A stretch of 49,423 bases of DNA, from assembly GCA_910586345.1 (NCBI GenBank), contig CAJUHC010000006.1, positions 12,656 to 62,078 of the forward strand, written 5' to 3'. Positions 39,330-47,288 of the stretch are shown in pieces (within the stretch, counting starts at the first letter, position 1; every line of letters begins with the position of its first letter). A program made the translations under genes and the position numbers. This DNA comes from an uncultured Christensenella sp. Lineage in GTDB: Bacteria; Bacillota; Clostridia; Christensenellales; Borkfalkiaceae. Below the pieces are notes generated by a model that worked only from the letters and a program-made list of their open reading frames with translations, searched no databases and was not told where the DNA came from.

Positions 39330-40187
39330 ATGAAAAAAATAATAGAGAATAAAGTTTTCGATGAAGAGCGCGCTCTTTACGGAAGCAGAGGTCTTGTTTT
39401 AAAAAACGTTTCGTTTGACGGTCCCGCCGACGGCGAAAGCGCCTTGAAAGAGTGTTCGGATATAGAAGCGGTAAACTGTTTCTGCAATCTCAGGTATCCG
39501 TTCTGGCACGTCCGCGGTCTTAAAATTTTTGATTCGGAGATGACGGCTTTATGCCGGGCCGCGCTTTGGTACTCGGACGGAATAGAGATTGTAAATACCA
39601 AAATGCACGGAATAAAGGCGCTCAGGGAATGTATGCGCGTACATATAAGCAAATGCGATATTATTTCGCCCGAGTTCGGCTGGTCGGTAAAAGATATCGC
39701 AATGAACGACAGTTCGGTTCAAAGCGAATATTTTATGATGCGCTCCGAAAATATAAATTTCAAAAACGTTGAGTTCAAGGGCAAATACTCGTTTCAGTAT
39801 ATAGAAAACGCCGAATTCGACGGTTGCAGGTTCGATACGAAAGACGCGTTTTGGCACGGAAAAAACATAACCGTAAAAAACAGCGTCGTTAAAGGCGAAT
39901 ACTTTGCCTGGTATTCCGAAAATCTGACTTTGATTAACTGTACCGTAATCGGTACTCAGCCGTTTTGCTACTGCAAAGGTCTTAAACTTATTAACTGCCG
40001 AATGGAGGGGTGCGACCTCGCTTTCGAAAAATCTTTCGCGGAAGCGGAGATTACAACCCGCGTGGACAGTATAAAGAACCCTTACGGTGGAACAATAAAA
40101 GTTTCAGAAGTCGGCGAAATTATCCGCGACGACCCGAAATCCGACGGCGAGGTGCTTGTTACGGGCGATTGCAAACGCAAAGAATAA
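39330..40187 (+). CDS. DUF3737 family right-handed beta-helix protein
   Basis: 285-residue cytoplasmic protein made of short repeating strands (NVSFDG, IEAVNCFCNLRYPFWHVRGL, WYSDGIEIVNTKM, YFMMRSENINFKNVEF, AFWHGKNITVKN, YFAWYSENLTLINCTV, PFCYCKGLKLINC) with aromatic and Cys/Asn ladders typical of parallel beta-helices. It matches DUF3737, of unknown function, widespread in gut Clostridia and Bacteroidota. GAAGGA sits 7 bases before ATG 39330; the in-frame ATG 39324 is too close to it. Confidence 0.87.
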   Translation: MKKIIENKVFDEERALYGSRGLVLKNVSFDGPADGESALKECSDIEAVNCFCNLRYPFWHVRGLKIFDSEMTALCRAALWYSDGIEIVNTKMHGIKALRECMRVHISKCDIISPEFGWSVKDIAMNDSSVQSEYFMMRSENINFKNVEFKGKYSFQYIENAEFDGCRFDTKDAFWHGKNITVKNSVVKGEYFAWYSENLTLINCTVIGTQPFCYCKGLKLINCRMEGCDLAFEKSFAEAEITTRVDSIKNPYGGTIKVSEVGEIIRDDPKSDGEVLVTGDCKRKE

Positions 40188-40191
40188 CAGA

Positions 40192-40225
40192 AGTCCCGCC
40201 GTACGCGTACGGCGGGACTAGTTTC
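40192..40225 (+). terminator. Terminator after the DUF3737 gene
   Basis: Perfectly palindromic 28-base segment (40192-40219; AGTCCCGCCGTAC pairs with GTACGGCGGGACT), then TTTCTT. Confidence 0.85.
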
Positions 40226-40318
40226 TTAAAAGTTGCTTAAATTTCACCCCGATTTCATTGCTTTTTACTTATGAAAGTATTAAAATTTATATAGGATAAA
40301 ATTTTTAAGGAGCATAAG

Positions 40319-40837
40319 ATGTTAGATAAAAAAATCGCAAAATTAATAAACGAACAGGTAAACAAAGAATTATATTCGGCTTATCTTTATCTCGACTTCG
40401 CTAACTACTACGCCGACGAAGGGCTAGACGGATTCGCGCATTGGTATGAGATTCAGGCGCAGGAAGAGCGCGACCACGCAATGATGATGCGCCGTTATCT
40501 TATCGATAACGGAGTCCGCGTAACTTTCGAAGCAATTGAAAAACCCGATAAAACTTTTTCTTCCGCAATAGAGCCTCTTAACGCGGGTCTGGAACACGAG
40601 CGTTACGTAACTTCGCTTATCGATAACATTTACGCGCTTGCGTTTGAGTTGAAAGATTTCAAGACGATGCAGTTTTTAGATTGGTTCGTCAAAGAACAGG
40701 GAGAAGAAGAGAAGAACGCGGACGACCAGGTTAAAAAATTCAAAATGTTCGGTTACGACGCGAAAGGACTGTATTCGCTCAACCAGGAACTTTTATCGCG
40801 CGTTTACGCGCCCTCGGCAACGGGTCCCGCAATGTAA
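40319..40837 (+). CDS. Ferritin (iron-storage, non-haem)
   Basis: 172-residue four-helix bundle subunit of a 24-mer that oxidises and stores iron. Ferroxidase residues are visible: Glu17 in NKELYSAYLYL, Glu50 and His53 in AQEERDHA, Glu94 in GLEHERYV and EQGEEEK on helix D. The domain matches bacterial FtnA. AAGGAG precedes ATG 40319. It is monocistronic, flanked by terminators. A Fur-type operator is not evident in the short upstream region. Confidence 0.96.
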   Translation: MLDKKIAKLINEQVNKELYSAYLYLDFANYYADEGLDGFAHWYEIQAQEERDHAMMMRRYLIDNGVRVTFEAIEKPDKTFSSAIEPLNAGLEHERYVTSLIDNIYALAFELKDFKTMQFLDWFVKEQGEEEKNADDQVKKFKMFGYDAKGLYSLNQELLSRVYAPSATGPAM

Positions 40838-40852
40838 ATTCAATTTAATATC

Positions 40853-40885
40853 TAAGCCCCGCGCATAAATGCGCGGGGCTTAATC
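40853..40885 (+). terminator. Terminator after ferritin
   Basis: 14-bp perfect stem TAAGCCCCGCGCAT / ATGCGCGGGGCTTA with loop AA, followed by ATCTTT. Confidence 0.85.
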
Positions 40886-40942
40886 TTTACGACAAAACAT
40901 TATTTTATTCGCGTTTTTTATACAAATTAAACGGCGCGGTTT

Positions 40943-40971
40943 ATAGTAATCTAAAACCCTAAGCATTGAAT
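40943..40971 (+). promoter_or_regulatory. Possible sigma-H promoter of the spoIIA operon
   Basis: ATAGTAATC resembles the sigma-H -35 (RnAGGAWWW, two mismatches); 13 bases on, ATTGAATAA matches the -10 RNNGAATWW. spoIIA is sigma-H-driven in Bacillus and Clostridium. No good sigma-A promoter is seen here. Confidence 0.5.
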
Positions 40972-40991
40972 AAACCAAGGAGCGAAATATT

Positions 40992-41303
40992 ATGACGGTT
41001 ACGGGATACGTGCGCGATAAAATACTGTACATAAATCTTTCGGGCGAAATGGACGAATGCTCCGCAAGCGACGCCCGTGCTAAATGCGACAAACTGATTG
41101 AAGAAAATATCGGCGCGTCGAAAATAATAATAAACCTGTCCGAGGTTGCGTTTATGGACTCGACGGGCATAGGTTTTCTGATAGGCAGATATAAAAAAGC
41201 AAATAAACTTTCTGTTCCTCTTTACATAGAAAAACCCAACTTTGCTGCGGACAAAATACTTAATTTAAGCGGAATATATACGCTTATTCCGAGGGCGGAA
41301 TAA
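40992..41303 (+). CDS. spoIIAA: Anti-sigma F factor antagonist SpoIIAA
   Basis: 103-residue STAS-domain protein. When dephosphorylated it captures SpoIIAB and frees sigma F in the forespore. Phosphorylation site Ser57 lies in MDSTGIGFLIGRY, the SpoIIAA signature. Two bases separate it from the next frame; AAGGAG lies before ATG 40992. First gene of spoIIAA-spoIIAB-sigF. Confidence 0.95.
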   Translation: MTVTGYVRDKILYINLSGEMDECSASDARAKCDKLIEENIGASKIIINLSEVAFMDSTGIGFLIGRYKKANKLSVPLYIEKPNFAADKILNLSGIYTLIPRAE

Positions 41304-41317
41304 AGGTGCAATCAGGT

Positions 41318-41755
41318 ATGACGAGAAATTATCTTAAACTTCAGTTCTATTCACTTCCGATAAATCAGGCTTTCGCGCGCGACGCGGTCGCCGCTTTCTG
41401 CCTCGAATTAAATCCTTCTCTTTCCGCGCTTTCCGACGTTAAAACAGCGGTTTCGGAGGCGGTTACGAACTGCACGGTTCACGCTTATAAGGGCAATCTC
41501 GGACTTGTAACCGTCGAGTGCGAAATCGAGGACAATAAATTACATATAAAGGTAAGCGATACGGGCAAGGGCATACCCGATATTCAGAAAGCCGTTCAGC
41601 CCTTTTACACAACGCTTCCTTCCGACGAACGTTCGGGAATGGGTTTCACCATAATGCAGACTTTTATGGACGAATTTTCGGTGAATTCCGTTGCCGGCGA
41701 GGGCACGGTAGTGTATATGTCGAAAAGTTTTGAAGCGGAAGTGGAGAATGCTTGA
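41318..41755 (+). CDS. spoIIAB: Anti-sigma F factor / serine kinase SpoIIAB
   Basis: GHKL-family kinase of 145 residues from ATG 41318. It binds sigma F and phosphorylates SpoIIAA. The N box (EAVTNCTVHAY), G1 box (DTGKGIPD) and G2 region (SDERSGMGFTIMQTFMD) are intact. The longer GTG frame from 41306 is possible; I prefer ATG because AAAGGTG lies 9 bases before it and TRNYLKLQF matches the family start. Its end overlaps sigF by 8 bases. Confidence 0.94.
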   Translation: MTRNYLKLQFYSLPINQAFARDAVAAFCLELNPSLSALSDVKTAVSEAVTNCTVHAYKGNLGLVTVECEIEDNKLHIKVSDTGKGIPDIQKAVQPFYTTLPSDERSGMGFTIMQTFMDEFSVNSVAGEGTVVYMSKSFEAEVENA

Positions 41756-42473
41756 TGTCGACGCGACTAACGAACTCATACGAAAGGCGAAACAGGGCGA
41801 TGCGGGAGCGAAAGAGAAACTGCTCGTTGAAAACAACAACCTTATAAAGAGCATAGTCAGACGCTATCTCGGCAAGGGAGTGGAATACGACGATTTATAT
41901 CAGCTTGCGGGTATGGGACTTTTGAAAGCCATAAACGGGTTCGACGAAAGTTTCGGAGTGCGTTTTTCGACTTACGCCGTTCCTATGATAGCGGGCGAAA
42001 TAAAACGTTTTATGCGCGACGACGGAAGCATAAAGGTTTCCCGCGCGATAAAGAGCTGCGCCAAACAGATTAACGTGTTTATCGAGGAATATTCGGTTAT
42101 ACACGGCAGACAACCCACGGTAAAAACTATCGCGGAAAAATTCGGTATGCCCGAAAGCGAAGTCGTGTTCACTATGGGTTCGACCCATAAACCCGTATCG
42201 ATATATAATCAGGGCGAATACAAGGACGAAAAAACGCAGGAGCTTTTGGAGAAACTTCCCGTAGAAGACAGGCAGGAAGACATAATCGAAAGTTTGCAGT
42301 TAAAGACGGCGATAGCGGGACTTCCCGACAGAGACAGAAAAGTAATAATGCTCCGTTATTTCAGGGATATGACCCAGAGCGAAGTTGCGGATATGCTCGG
42401 CGTATCGCAGGTTCAGGTTTCGCGCATAGAGAGCAGAATAATGGAAACTTTCAGAAAAGATTTGACAGGGTAA
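41748..42473 (+). CDS. sigF: RNA polymerase sporulation sigma factor F
   Basis: 241-residue sigma-70 family factor, first compartment-specific sigma of the forespore. Region 2 holds LVENNNLIKSIVRRYLGKG, DDLYQLAGMGLLKAI and RFSTYAVPMIAGEIKRFMRDD; region 3 HGRQPTVKTIAEKFG; region 4 VIMLRYFRDMTQSEVADMLGVSQVQVSRIE. GTGGAG precedes ATG 41748. The frame starting at TTG 41730 would read further into spoIIAB and is rejected. No spoVA genes follow; an aminotransferase with its own promoter does. Confidence 0.95.
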   Translation: MLDVDATNELIRKAKQGDAGAKEKLLVENNNLIKSIVRRYLGKGVEYDDLYQLAGMGLLKAINGFDESFGVRFSTYAVPMIAGEIKRFMRDDGSIKVSRAIKSCAKQINVFIEEYSVIHGRQPTVKTIAEKFGMPESEVVFTMGSTHKPVSIYNQGEYKDEKTQELLEKLPVEDRQEDIIESLQLKTAIAGLPDRDRKVIMLRYFRDMTQSEVADMLGVSQVQVSRIESRIMETFRKDLTG

Positions 42474-42476
42474 ACC

Positions 42477-42505
42477 TTGTCAAATCTATTTTTTTATGTT
42501 ATACT
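42477..42505 (+). promoter_or_regulatory. Promoter of the aminotransferase (leaderless)
   Basis: TTGTCA (42477-42482), 17-base spacer, TATACT (42500-42505). The start falls on 42512, the A of the ATG. The -35 box begins 3 bases after the sigF stop. Confidence 0.7.
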
Positions 42506-42511
42506 TTTAAT

Positions 42512-43699
42512 ATGTTAAACTATAAAAACGTCGCGCTCGGCAAGACGCGTTCTTCGATAAGAGAGCTGTATGAATACGGCAATAAGCGCAAAGCCGAGAT
42601 AGGCGAGGAAAACGTATTTGATTTTTCGCTTGGAAATCCAAGCGTACCCGCGCCCGAAGAGGTTAAAACAGAACTTAAAAATCTGTTGGATAATACCGAC
42701 GCGGCGGTTCTGCACGGCTATACTTCCGCGCATGGCGGTTACGGCGTGAGAAAGAAAATCGCCGATTATACGAACGCAAGATTTAAAACGAACCTTGACG
42801 CGGACTGCATATATATGACCTGCGGAGCGGCGGCTTCGCTTACAATAACGCTCAACGCGCTCGTAAACTCAAGCGACGAGGTCATTACTTTCGTTCCGTA
42901 CTTTCCCGAATACAAGGTTTTTGCGGGCGGAGCGGGCGCAAAGTTGATAGCCGTCGAAAGCGAGGAGAACACGTTTCAGATTGATTTGGAAAAGTTTAAA
43001 CTCGCGTTGAACGATAAAACAAAAGCGGTGATTATAAACTCCCCGAATAACCCGAGCGGAGTAGTATATAGAGCCGATACCGTAAAACGTCTTTGCGCGG
43101 TTTTAAAAGAATTTTCGGAGAAAACGGGTAAACCCGTATATCTGATTTCGGACGAGCCTTACCGCGAACTCGTGTACGATAAACAAACCGAAGTTCCTTA
43201 TATAATGAATTATTACGAGCGCAGTATCGTTTGCTATTCTTACAGTAAAAGTCTTTCGCTTGCGGGCGAAAGGATAGGCTATATCGCCGTCAATAACGAA
43301 ATGGAGGAGTTTTCCGACGTTTACGCAGGGATATGCGGAGCGGGCAGGGCGCTCGGTTTCGTGTGCGCTCCTGCGCTGTTTCAGAAACTCGTCGAAAATT
43401 GTTACGATAAAATTTCCGATATTTCGGTTTATAAACGCAACCGCGATACGCTGTGTTCGGCGCTTTCCGAATACGGATATACTTTCGTCAAGCCCGACGG
43501 CGCGTTTTATCTGTTCGTTAAAGCGTTGGAGGAGGACGCGGAAGCCTTTGCCGAACGCGCGAAAAAATACGAGCTTTTGCTGGTTGCGGGCAGAAGTTTC
43601 GGCGCAAGCGGGTACGTCAGGGTATCTTACTGCGTATCGCCCGAAGTTATAAAGAGGGCTTTGCCTTCGTTTAAAAAATTAGCCGAGAGCTATAAATAA
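42512..43699 (+). CDS. PLP-dependent aminotransferase, class I/II (aspartate aminotransferase-like)
   Basis: 395-residue fold-type I aminotransferase. PLP contacts include GAAASLT, INSPNNPSG, SDEPYRELVYD and the Schiff-base Lys in SYSKSLSLAGERIGY; the substrate-carboxylate Arg is in GYVRVSYC. Amino-acid specificity cannot be read from sequence; AspC- and AlaT-like enzymes look alike here. No ribosome binding site precedes the ATG, in line with a leaderless mRNA from the promoter at 42477-42505. It ends at a strong hairpin. Confidence 0.92.
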   Translation: MLNYKNVALGKTRSSIRELYEYGNKRKAEIGEENVFDFSLGNPSVPAPEEVKTELKNLLDNTDAAVLHGYTSAHGGYGVRKKIADYTNARFKTNLDADCIYMTCGAAASLTITLNALVNSSDEVITFVPYFPEYKVFAGGAGAKLIAVESEENTFQIDLEKFKLALNDKTKAVIINSPNNPSGVVYRADTVKRLCAVLKEFSEKTGKPVYLISDEPYRELVYDKQTEVPYIMNYYERSIVCYSYSKSLSLAGERIGYIAVNNEMEEFSDVYAGICGAGRALGFVCAPALFQKLVENCYDKISDISVYKRNRDTLCSALSEYGYTFVKPDGAFYLFVKALEEDAEAFAERAKKYELLLVAGRSFGASGYVRVSYCVSPEVIKRALPSFKKLAESYK

Positions 43700-43710
43700 A
43701 CAAAATAAAT

Positions 43711-43746
43711 ACTAAGCGCGGGGCAAATTCTGCTCCGCGCTTAGTC
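43711..43746 (+). terminator. Terminator after the aminotransferase
   Basis: 14-bp stem (ACTAAGCGCGGGGC with GCTCCGCGCTTAGT, one G-T pair), loop AAATTCT. The following 90 bases up to the minus-strand hydrolase hold no gene. Confidence 0.8.
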
Positions 43747-43835
43747 TTGTAAGTGTTTAGCGAACATTAAGGATACAAGAATATTATAAATGATAATTTA
43801 CAAAATATCATTTTATATGCGAATTTGCATTTTAT

Positions 43836-45119
43836 TTATTTTCCCGCCGTAAGTTTGCCCGTTTCGAAAGAGTACTTATAAACGGCGGTGTTATCGCTGT
43901 AATTTTCGTTTGCAACCCAAAGCACCGATTTTTCGGAGAGGTTGTAAACTACGCTGTGAACGGTAACTCCGCCGCCGCCGTTCCAGGTTCTTCTGCCTAC
44001 CTCGGCAAGAATTTTCATTGCCGCGTCCTCGTTATCGAGCTTTCCGCCGGTCGCTTTCAATCTGTTATAGATATGTTCGTATCTGTCCCAGCCGGGTTTG
44101 TCGTCGTTGCTTTCGTAGTACGTTTCGTGGTCTTTAACTATGAAATTGGTTATCCACTGATATTTGAAATCACCGTCGTTTCTGTATTGTCCGTACGTTT
44201 CGTCTGTATTGTATGTAACTTTCAGAACTCGCGCCGAACCGTCGTTGTCCGTTTTGTCTTTCGCGTTTTCTGCGGGAAGCCATTCTAAAATCGCGCTTTT
44301 TCCGCTCGCGTCGGCGAGCATATAATGGAACGACGATTTAGCCGAATCGTGAAGATTGTAGTTCTTTATGAGTTCTACGGCTTCGTCGACGTTTGCGCAG
44401 TAATCCAGAATCATTCTCTGCATAGTGGTGGAGGTGAAGTTGTCTTTGCTTGCGTCTTTCTGGTCGGTTGCAACCGTTCCGCTGTCGTTAAGCGAGTAAT
44501 CTTCACCCTGATACGACATAAAAATCGCACAGCTCAGACCTTTTTCGTTGATTCCGTCGAGAGGCGCATACGCCGAGGCGATACAGGTAAGCTTATCCAT
44601 AATACCGCCGACGTCGCTGTCGGGCTCCATACCTACGTAATTGAGGTCGACGGTGGAAAACGATTTATATCTTCCTTTACCGGGGTTTTCGCAAATTGTA
44701 ATGCATACGTTAGTCTTGGCAAAGTCGTAGTTTCTTGCGAATAAAACTTCGTTCGAAGGGGTGAGCGCGGTGAAGGCAGAACAGTTTACGTCAGATTCTC
44801 CGATATTTACGTCCATAAGACCTTTCGTTATATTTTTAGTTATGAACGCGATTAATTCGGAGTCGGTGGACGCTCCGCCGTTGTCTCTGAATTTATCGAG
44901 GTAGAATCCGCCTTTGATTTTCATACTGTAAACGGAACCTTCTTCGTTGGCGTCGTTTCTGCCTCTGAGATGTTTAAAACTCGAAACGGTATAAATCTCG
45001 TTTCCCCATACGCTGAACAGCGTAATTACGAGCGCGCAGGATATGAAGATTATAACCGCAAGAGTTATGCTTACTATTCTGAACCAAAGCTTGCTCCATA
45101 AATTTTTGATTTTTTCCAT
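43836..45119 (-). CDS. Membrane-anchored Ntn-hydrolase of the choloylglycine/acyl-amide hydrolase type
   Basis: 427 residues. It has one N-terminal transmembrane segment (about 12-38) and an extracytoplasmic domain related to linear amide C-N hydrolases (bile-salt hydrolase, penicillin V acylase, C45 acyltransferases). Candidate nucleophile Cys113 lies in DVNCSAFTA, with the partner R-N-x-D at ARNYDF (129-132) and a downstream GINEKGLSCAIF block. In related enzymes the precursor is cut before the Cys; here that would release the domain from its anchor. AAGGAG precedes ATG. It follows degV by 18 bases. Confidence 0.75.
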   Translation of the reverse strand: MEKIKNLWSKLWFRIVSITLAVIIFISCALVITLFSVWGNEIYTVSSFKHLRGRNDANEEGSVYSMKIKGGFYLDKFRDNGGASTDSELIAFITKNITKGLMDVNIGESDVNCSAFTALTPSNEVLFARNYDFAKTNVCITICENPGKGRYKSFSTVDLNYVGMEPDSDVGGIMDKLTCIASAYAPLDGINEKGLSCAIFMSYQGEDYSLNDSGTVATDQKDASKDNFTSTTMQRMILDYCANVDEAVELIKNYNLHDSAKSSFHYMLADASGKSAILEWLPAENAKDKTDNDGSARVLKVTYNTDETYGQYRNDGDFKYQWITNFIVKDHETYYESNDDKPGWDRYEHIYNRLKATGGKLDNEDAAMKILAEVGRRTWNGGGGVTVHSVVYNLSEKSVLWVANENYSDNTAVYKYSFETGKLTAGK

Positions 45120-45137
45120 AAATATAAACTCCTTAAA

Positions 45138-45986
45138 TTATTTTGCAAAGAACGCGACGGCAATCGCGTCGGGACCGACGTGCGTTCCTATTGTGCTTCC
45201 AATCATATAAACGGGCAAAGACTGTACTTTGTCTTTCCAAAGTTTTTCGCTGTCTTTTATATACTTTTGAAGATAATTATCCGTGAGCCCCGAATAGCCC
45301 AAAGCGTAGGGCATATCGAAATCGACGCCTCCGCATTTTTCGAGAAGCTGGTTCAAAAGGTTGTTTCCCTTTCTCGAACCGATAGCCTTTCCCGCAAGTT
45401 TGACTTCGCCTTTGACGACCGAAACGACGGGCTTTATCGAAAGCATTTCGCCCGCGAATGCGGAAACCGCGGAAATACGTCCGCCTTTTCTAAGATATTT
45501 GAGAGTGTCGAGCACGGCGAGAAGCTGAATTTTTTTCTTTTTGCAATCGAGTTCCGCCGCGATTTCACTTGCGGAAAGTTTACCTTCTTTTACAAGCCGC
45601 AAAGCGTATAAGAGGAGTATGCGCTCGCCGATACAGGCGTTGAGACTGTCTACCACGAAGACCTTACCCGCAAATTTTTTAGCCGCTTTCACCGCGCACG
45701 AATAAGTTCCGGAAAGTTTGGAAGAGATGGTAACGGCGATTACTTCGCTCCCGTCTTCGGTAAGTTTTTTAAACTGTTCTTCGAAACGGTATTCGTTTAT
45801 CTGGCTCGTCTGAGGAAGTTCTGCGCTCTCTATAAGCCTTTCGAAAAATTCTTTGTGGAAAAGATTTACTCCGTCGTAAAATTCTTCGTTTCCGAACCGT
45901 ATCTGCATAGGAATCAAGCTTATTCCGAGCTCTTCGGCTTCGCTTTGTTCGACGTCAGAAGCCGAATCTACCAAAATTTTAATCAA
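45138..45986 (-). CDS. DegV family fatty-acid-binding protein (FakB-like)
   Basis: 282-residue DegV protein. It has the N-terminal ILVDSASDV, a Thr/Ser-rich fatty acid contact (SSKLSGTYS), NACIGERILL and the C-terminal IGSTIGTHVGPDAIAVAF with the conserved His. DegV/FakB proteins present fatty acids to the kinase FakA, which is not in the window. It starts with TTG 45986 after AAGGAG. Its promoter is ideal and lies between two palindromes (see those entries), so tight control is likely. Confidence 0.93.
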   Translation of the reverse strand: MIKILVDSASDVEQSEAEELGISLIPMQIRFGNEEFYDGVNLFHKEFFERLIESAELPQTSQINEYRFEEQFKKLTEDGSEVIAVTISSKLSGTYSCAVKAAKKFAGKVFVVDSLNACIGERILLLYALRLVKEGKLSASEIAAELDCKKKKIQLLAVLDTLKYLRKGGRISAVSAFAGEMLSIKPVVSVVKGEVKLAGKAIGSRKGNNLLNQLLEKCGGVDFDMPYALGYSGLTDNYLQKYIKDSEKLWKDKVQSLPVYMIGSTIGTHVGPDAIAVAFFAK

Positions 45987-46008
45987 AATAGTTCTCCTTA
46001 TATTATCG

Positions 46009-46022
46009 GTTGATAAGTCAAC
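46009..46022. promoter_or_regulatory. Operator-like palindrome at the degV transcription start
   Basis: GTTGATAAGTCAAC (arms GTTGA / TCAAC) covers about +1 to +14 of the degV transcript. Same arms as the palindrome at 46067-46080. Confidence 0.55.
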
Positions 46023-46029
46023 GACACAT

Positions 46030-46058
46030 ATTATAAGTTATATTATGCACAGTGTCAA
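46030..46058 (-). promoter_or_regulatory. Consensus promoter of degV
   Basis: Minus strand TTGACA (46058-46053), 17-base spacer, TATAAT (46035-46030); start near 46023. Confidence 0.8.
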
Positions 46059-46066
46059 ATAAATTA

Positions 46067-46080
46067 GTTGATTAATCAAC
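46067..46080. promoter_or_regulatory. Perfect palindrome upstream of the degV promoter
   Basis: GTTGATTAATCAAC is a perfect 14-bp palindrome 8 bp beyond the -35 box. Together with 46009-46022 it brackets the promoter, 58 bp centre to centre. Confidence 0.55.
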
Positions 46081-46113
46081 AAATTTTATAGAAAAAGCCT
46101 TTGAGCAATTGAG

Positions 46114-46142
46114 TTGACTTTTGCGCAAGGTTAATTTACAAT
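46114..46142 (+). promoter_or_regulatory. Promoter of ruvCAB-queA
   Basis: TTGACT (46114-46119), 17-base spacer, TACAAT (46137-46142); leader about 34 bases with GGAGAG before ruvC. No SOS (LexA) box is recognised. Confidence 0.65.
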
Positions 46143-46182
46143 ATATATAATAAACGGAAAGAAACTCCGCGGAGAGATATTT

Positions 46183-46680
46183 ATGATTATCTTAGGTCTT
46201 GACCCGGGCCTTGCGACTATGGGTTACGGAGTAATAGAAAAACGGAAAAACGACGAAACGTATCCTGTCGATTACGGCGTCGTGCTCACCCCTAAGGACG
46301 AAAGTCTGCCCGTAAGGCTCGCAATGCTGGAAGAGGGGATAAATAAAATTATCGATAAGTACAAGCCCGACGAAATCGCGGTTGAAGAATTGTTTTTTTC
46401 AAAGAACATAACTACGGGCATACCCGTAGCCCACGCGAGAGGAGTAATGCTTCTGACTTGCGTAAAATATTGCGGAAAGCTATACGAGTATACTCCGAAC
46501 CAGATTAAGCAGTCGCTGACGGGTTACGGCAAAGCCGATAAGATACAGATGATGCACGTAGTTACGTCCCTTCTGCATCTCAACAAGATACCGCGTCCCG
46601 ACGACGCCGCGGACGCTTTGGCAGTCGCGCTCTGTCACGCGCATACTTCGCGTTTCGGTAAAATGTTCGGAATAAAATAA
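46183..46680 (+). CDS. ruvC: Holliday junction endonuclease RuvC
   Basis: 165-residue junction resolvase of the RNase H fold. Catalytic acids are seen in LGLDPGLATMGYG (Asp), AVEELFF (Glu) and PDDAADALAVALCH (two Asp). Normal length. First gene of ruvC-ruvA-ruvB-queA. Confidence 0.97.
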   Translation: MIILGLDPGLATMGYGVIEKRKNDETYPVDYGVVLTPKDESLPVRLAMLEEGINKIIDKYKPDEIAVEELFFSKNITTGIPVAHARGVMLLTCVKYCGKLYEYTPNQIKQSLTGYGKADKIQMMHVVTSLLHLNKIPRPDDAADALAVALCHAHTSRFGKMFGIK

Positions 46681-46696
46681 GATTGAGGAAATTGCT

Positions 46697-47287
46697 TTGA
46701 TAGGCTATATAAGAGGTAAAATTTTATCTTTGTCGCCCGAGTGCGCGCTTATAGAAACGGCGGGAGGAATAGGTTTCGAGGTTTCGTGTTCGTACTCCGC
46801 GTTTTCTTTGCTTTCGGGTAAAAAAGAGGGCGAGCTGTATACTTATCTGCACGTTAGCGAAAACGCAACCGCGCTTTACGGCTTTTCTTCTCCCGACGAA
46901 AAGAATATGTTTTTAAAACTCATATCAGTTTCGGGAGTGGGACCCAAAATGGGAATAACCGTTCTTTCGGGTATGAACGCAGGCGAACTCGCGGCCGCCA
47001 TTGCAACGTCCGACGTGAAAAAACTTTCGTCAATCAAAGGGCTCGGTAAGAAGACCGCGGAACGCATAATTTTGGAACTCAGTGAAAAAGTCGCGATGAA
47101 TTTAAGCTCAGGCGCTTCCTTGGGCGAGCCTTTGCCGGCTGTCGGGAAGGGCGACGAGGATTCGGTAGTGGCTTTAATGACTTTGGGATTTACGAGAGCC
47201 GAAAGCGAGAAAGCTATCGCGCGTGCGAAAGCTGAAGGCGCGGCATCGGTTGAAGATATTATTATGCTCGCGCTGAGAGGTATGTAA
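46697..47287 (+). CDS. ruvA: Holliday junction DNA-binding protein RuvA
   Basis: 196-residue junction-binding subunit. It has an N-terminal OB domain (MIGYIRGKILSLSPECALIETAGGIGFEV), central HhH motifs (VSGVGPKMGITVLSG, IKGLGKKTAERIILEL) and the C-terminal domain III (VVALMTLGFTRAESEKAI) that contacts RuvB. TTG start with GAGGA 7 bases before. One base separates its stop from ruvB. Confidence 0.96.
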   Translation: MIGYIRGKILSLSPECALIETAGGIGFEVSCSYSAFSLLSGKKEGELYTYLHVSENATALYGFSSPDEKNMFLKLISVSGVGPKMGITVLSGMNAGELAAAIATSDVKKLSSIKGLGKKTAERIILELSEKVAMNLSSGASLGEPLPAVGKGDEDSVVALMTLGFTRAESEKAIARAKAEGAASVEDIIMLALRGM

Positions 47288-47288
47288 G

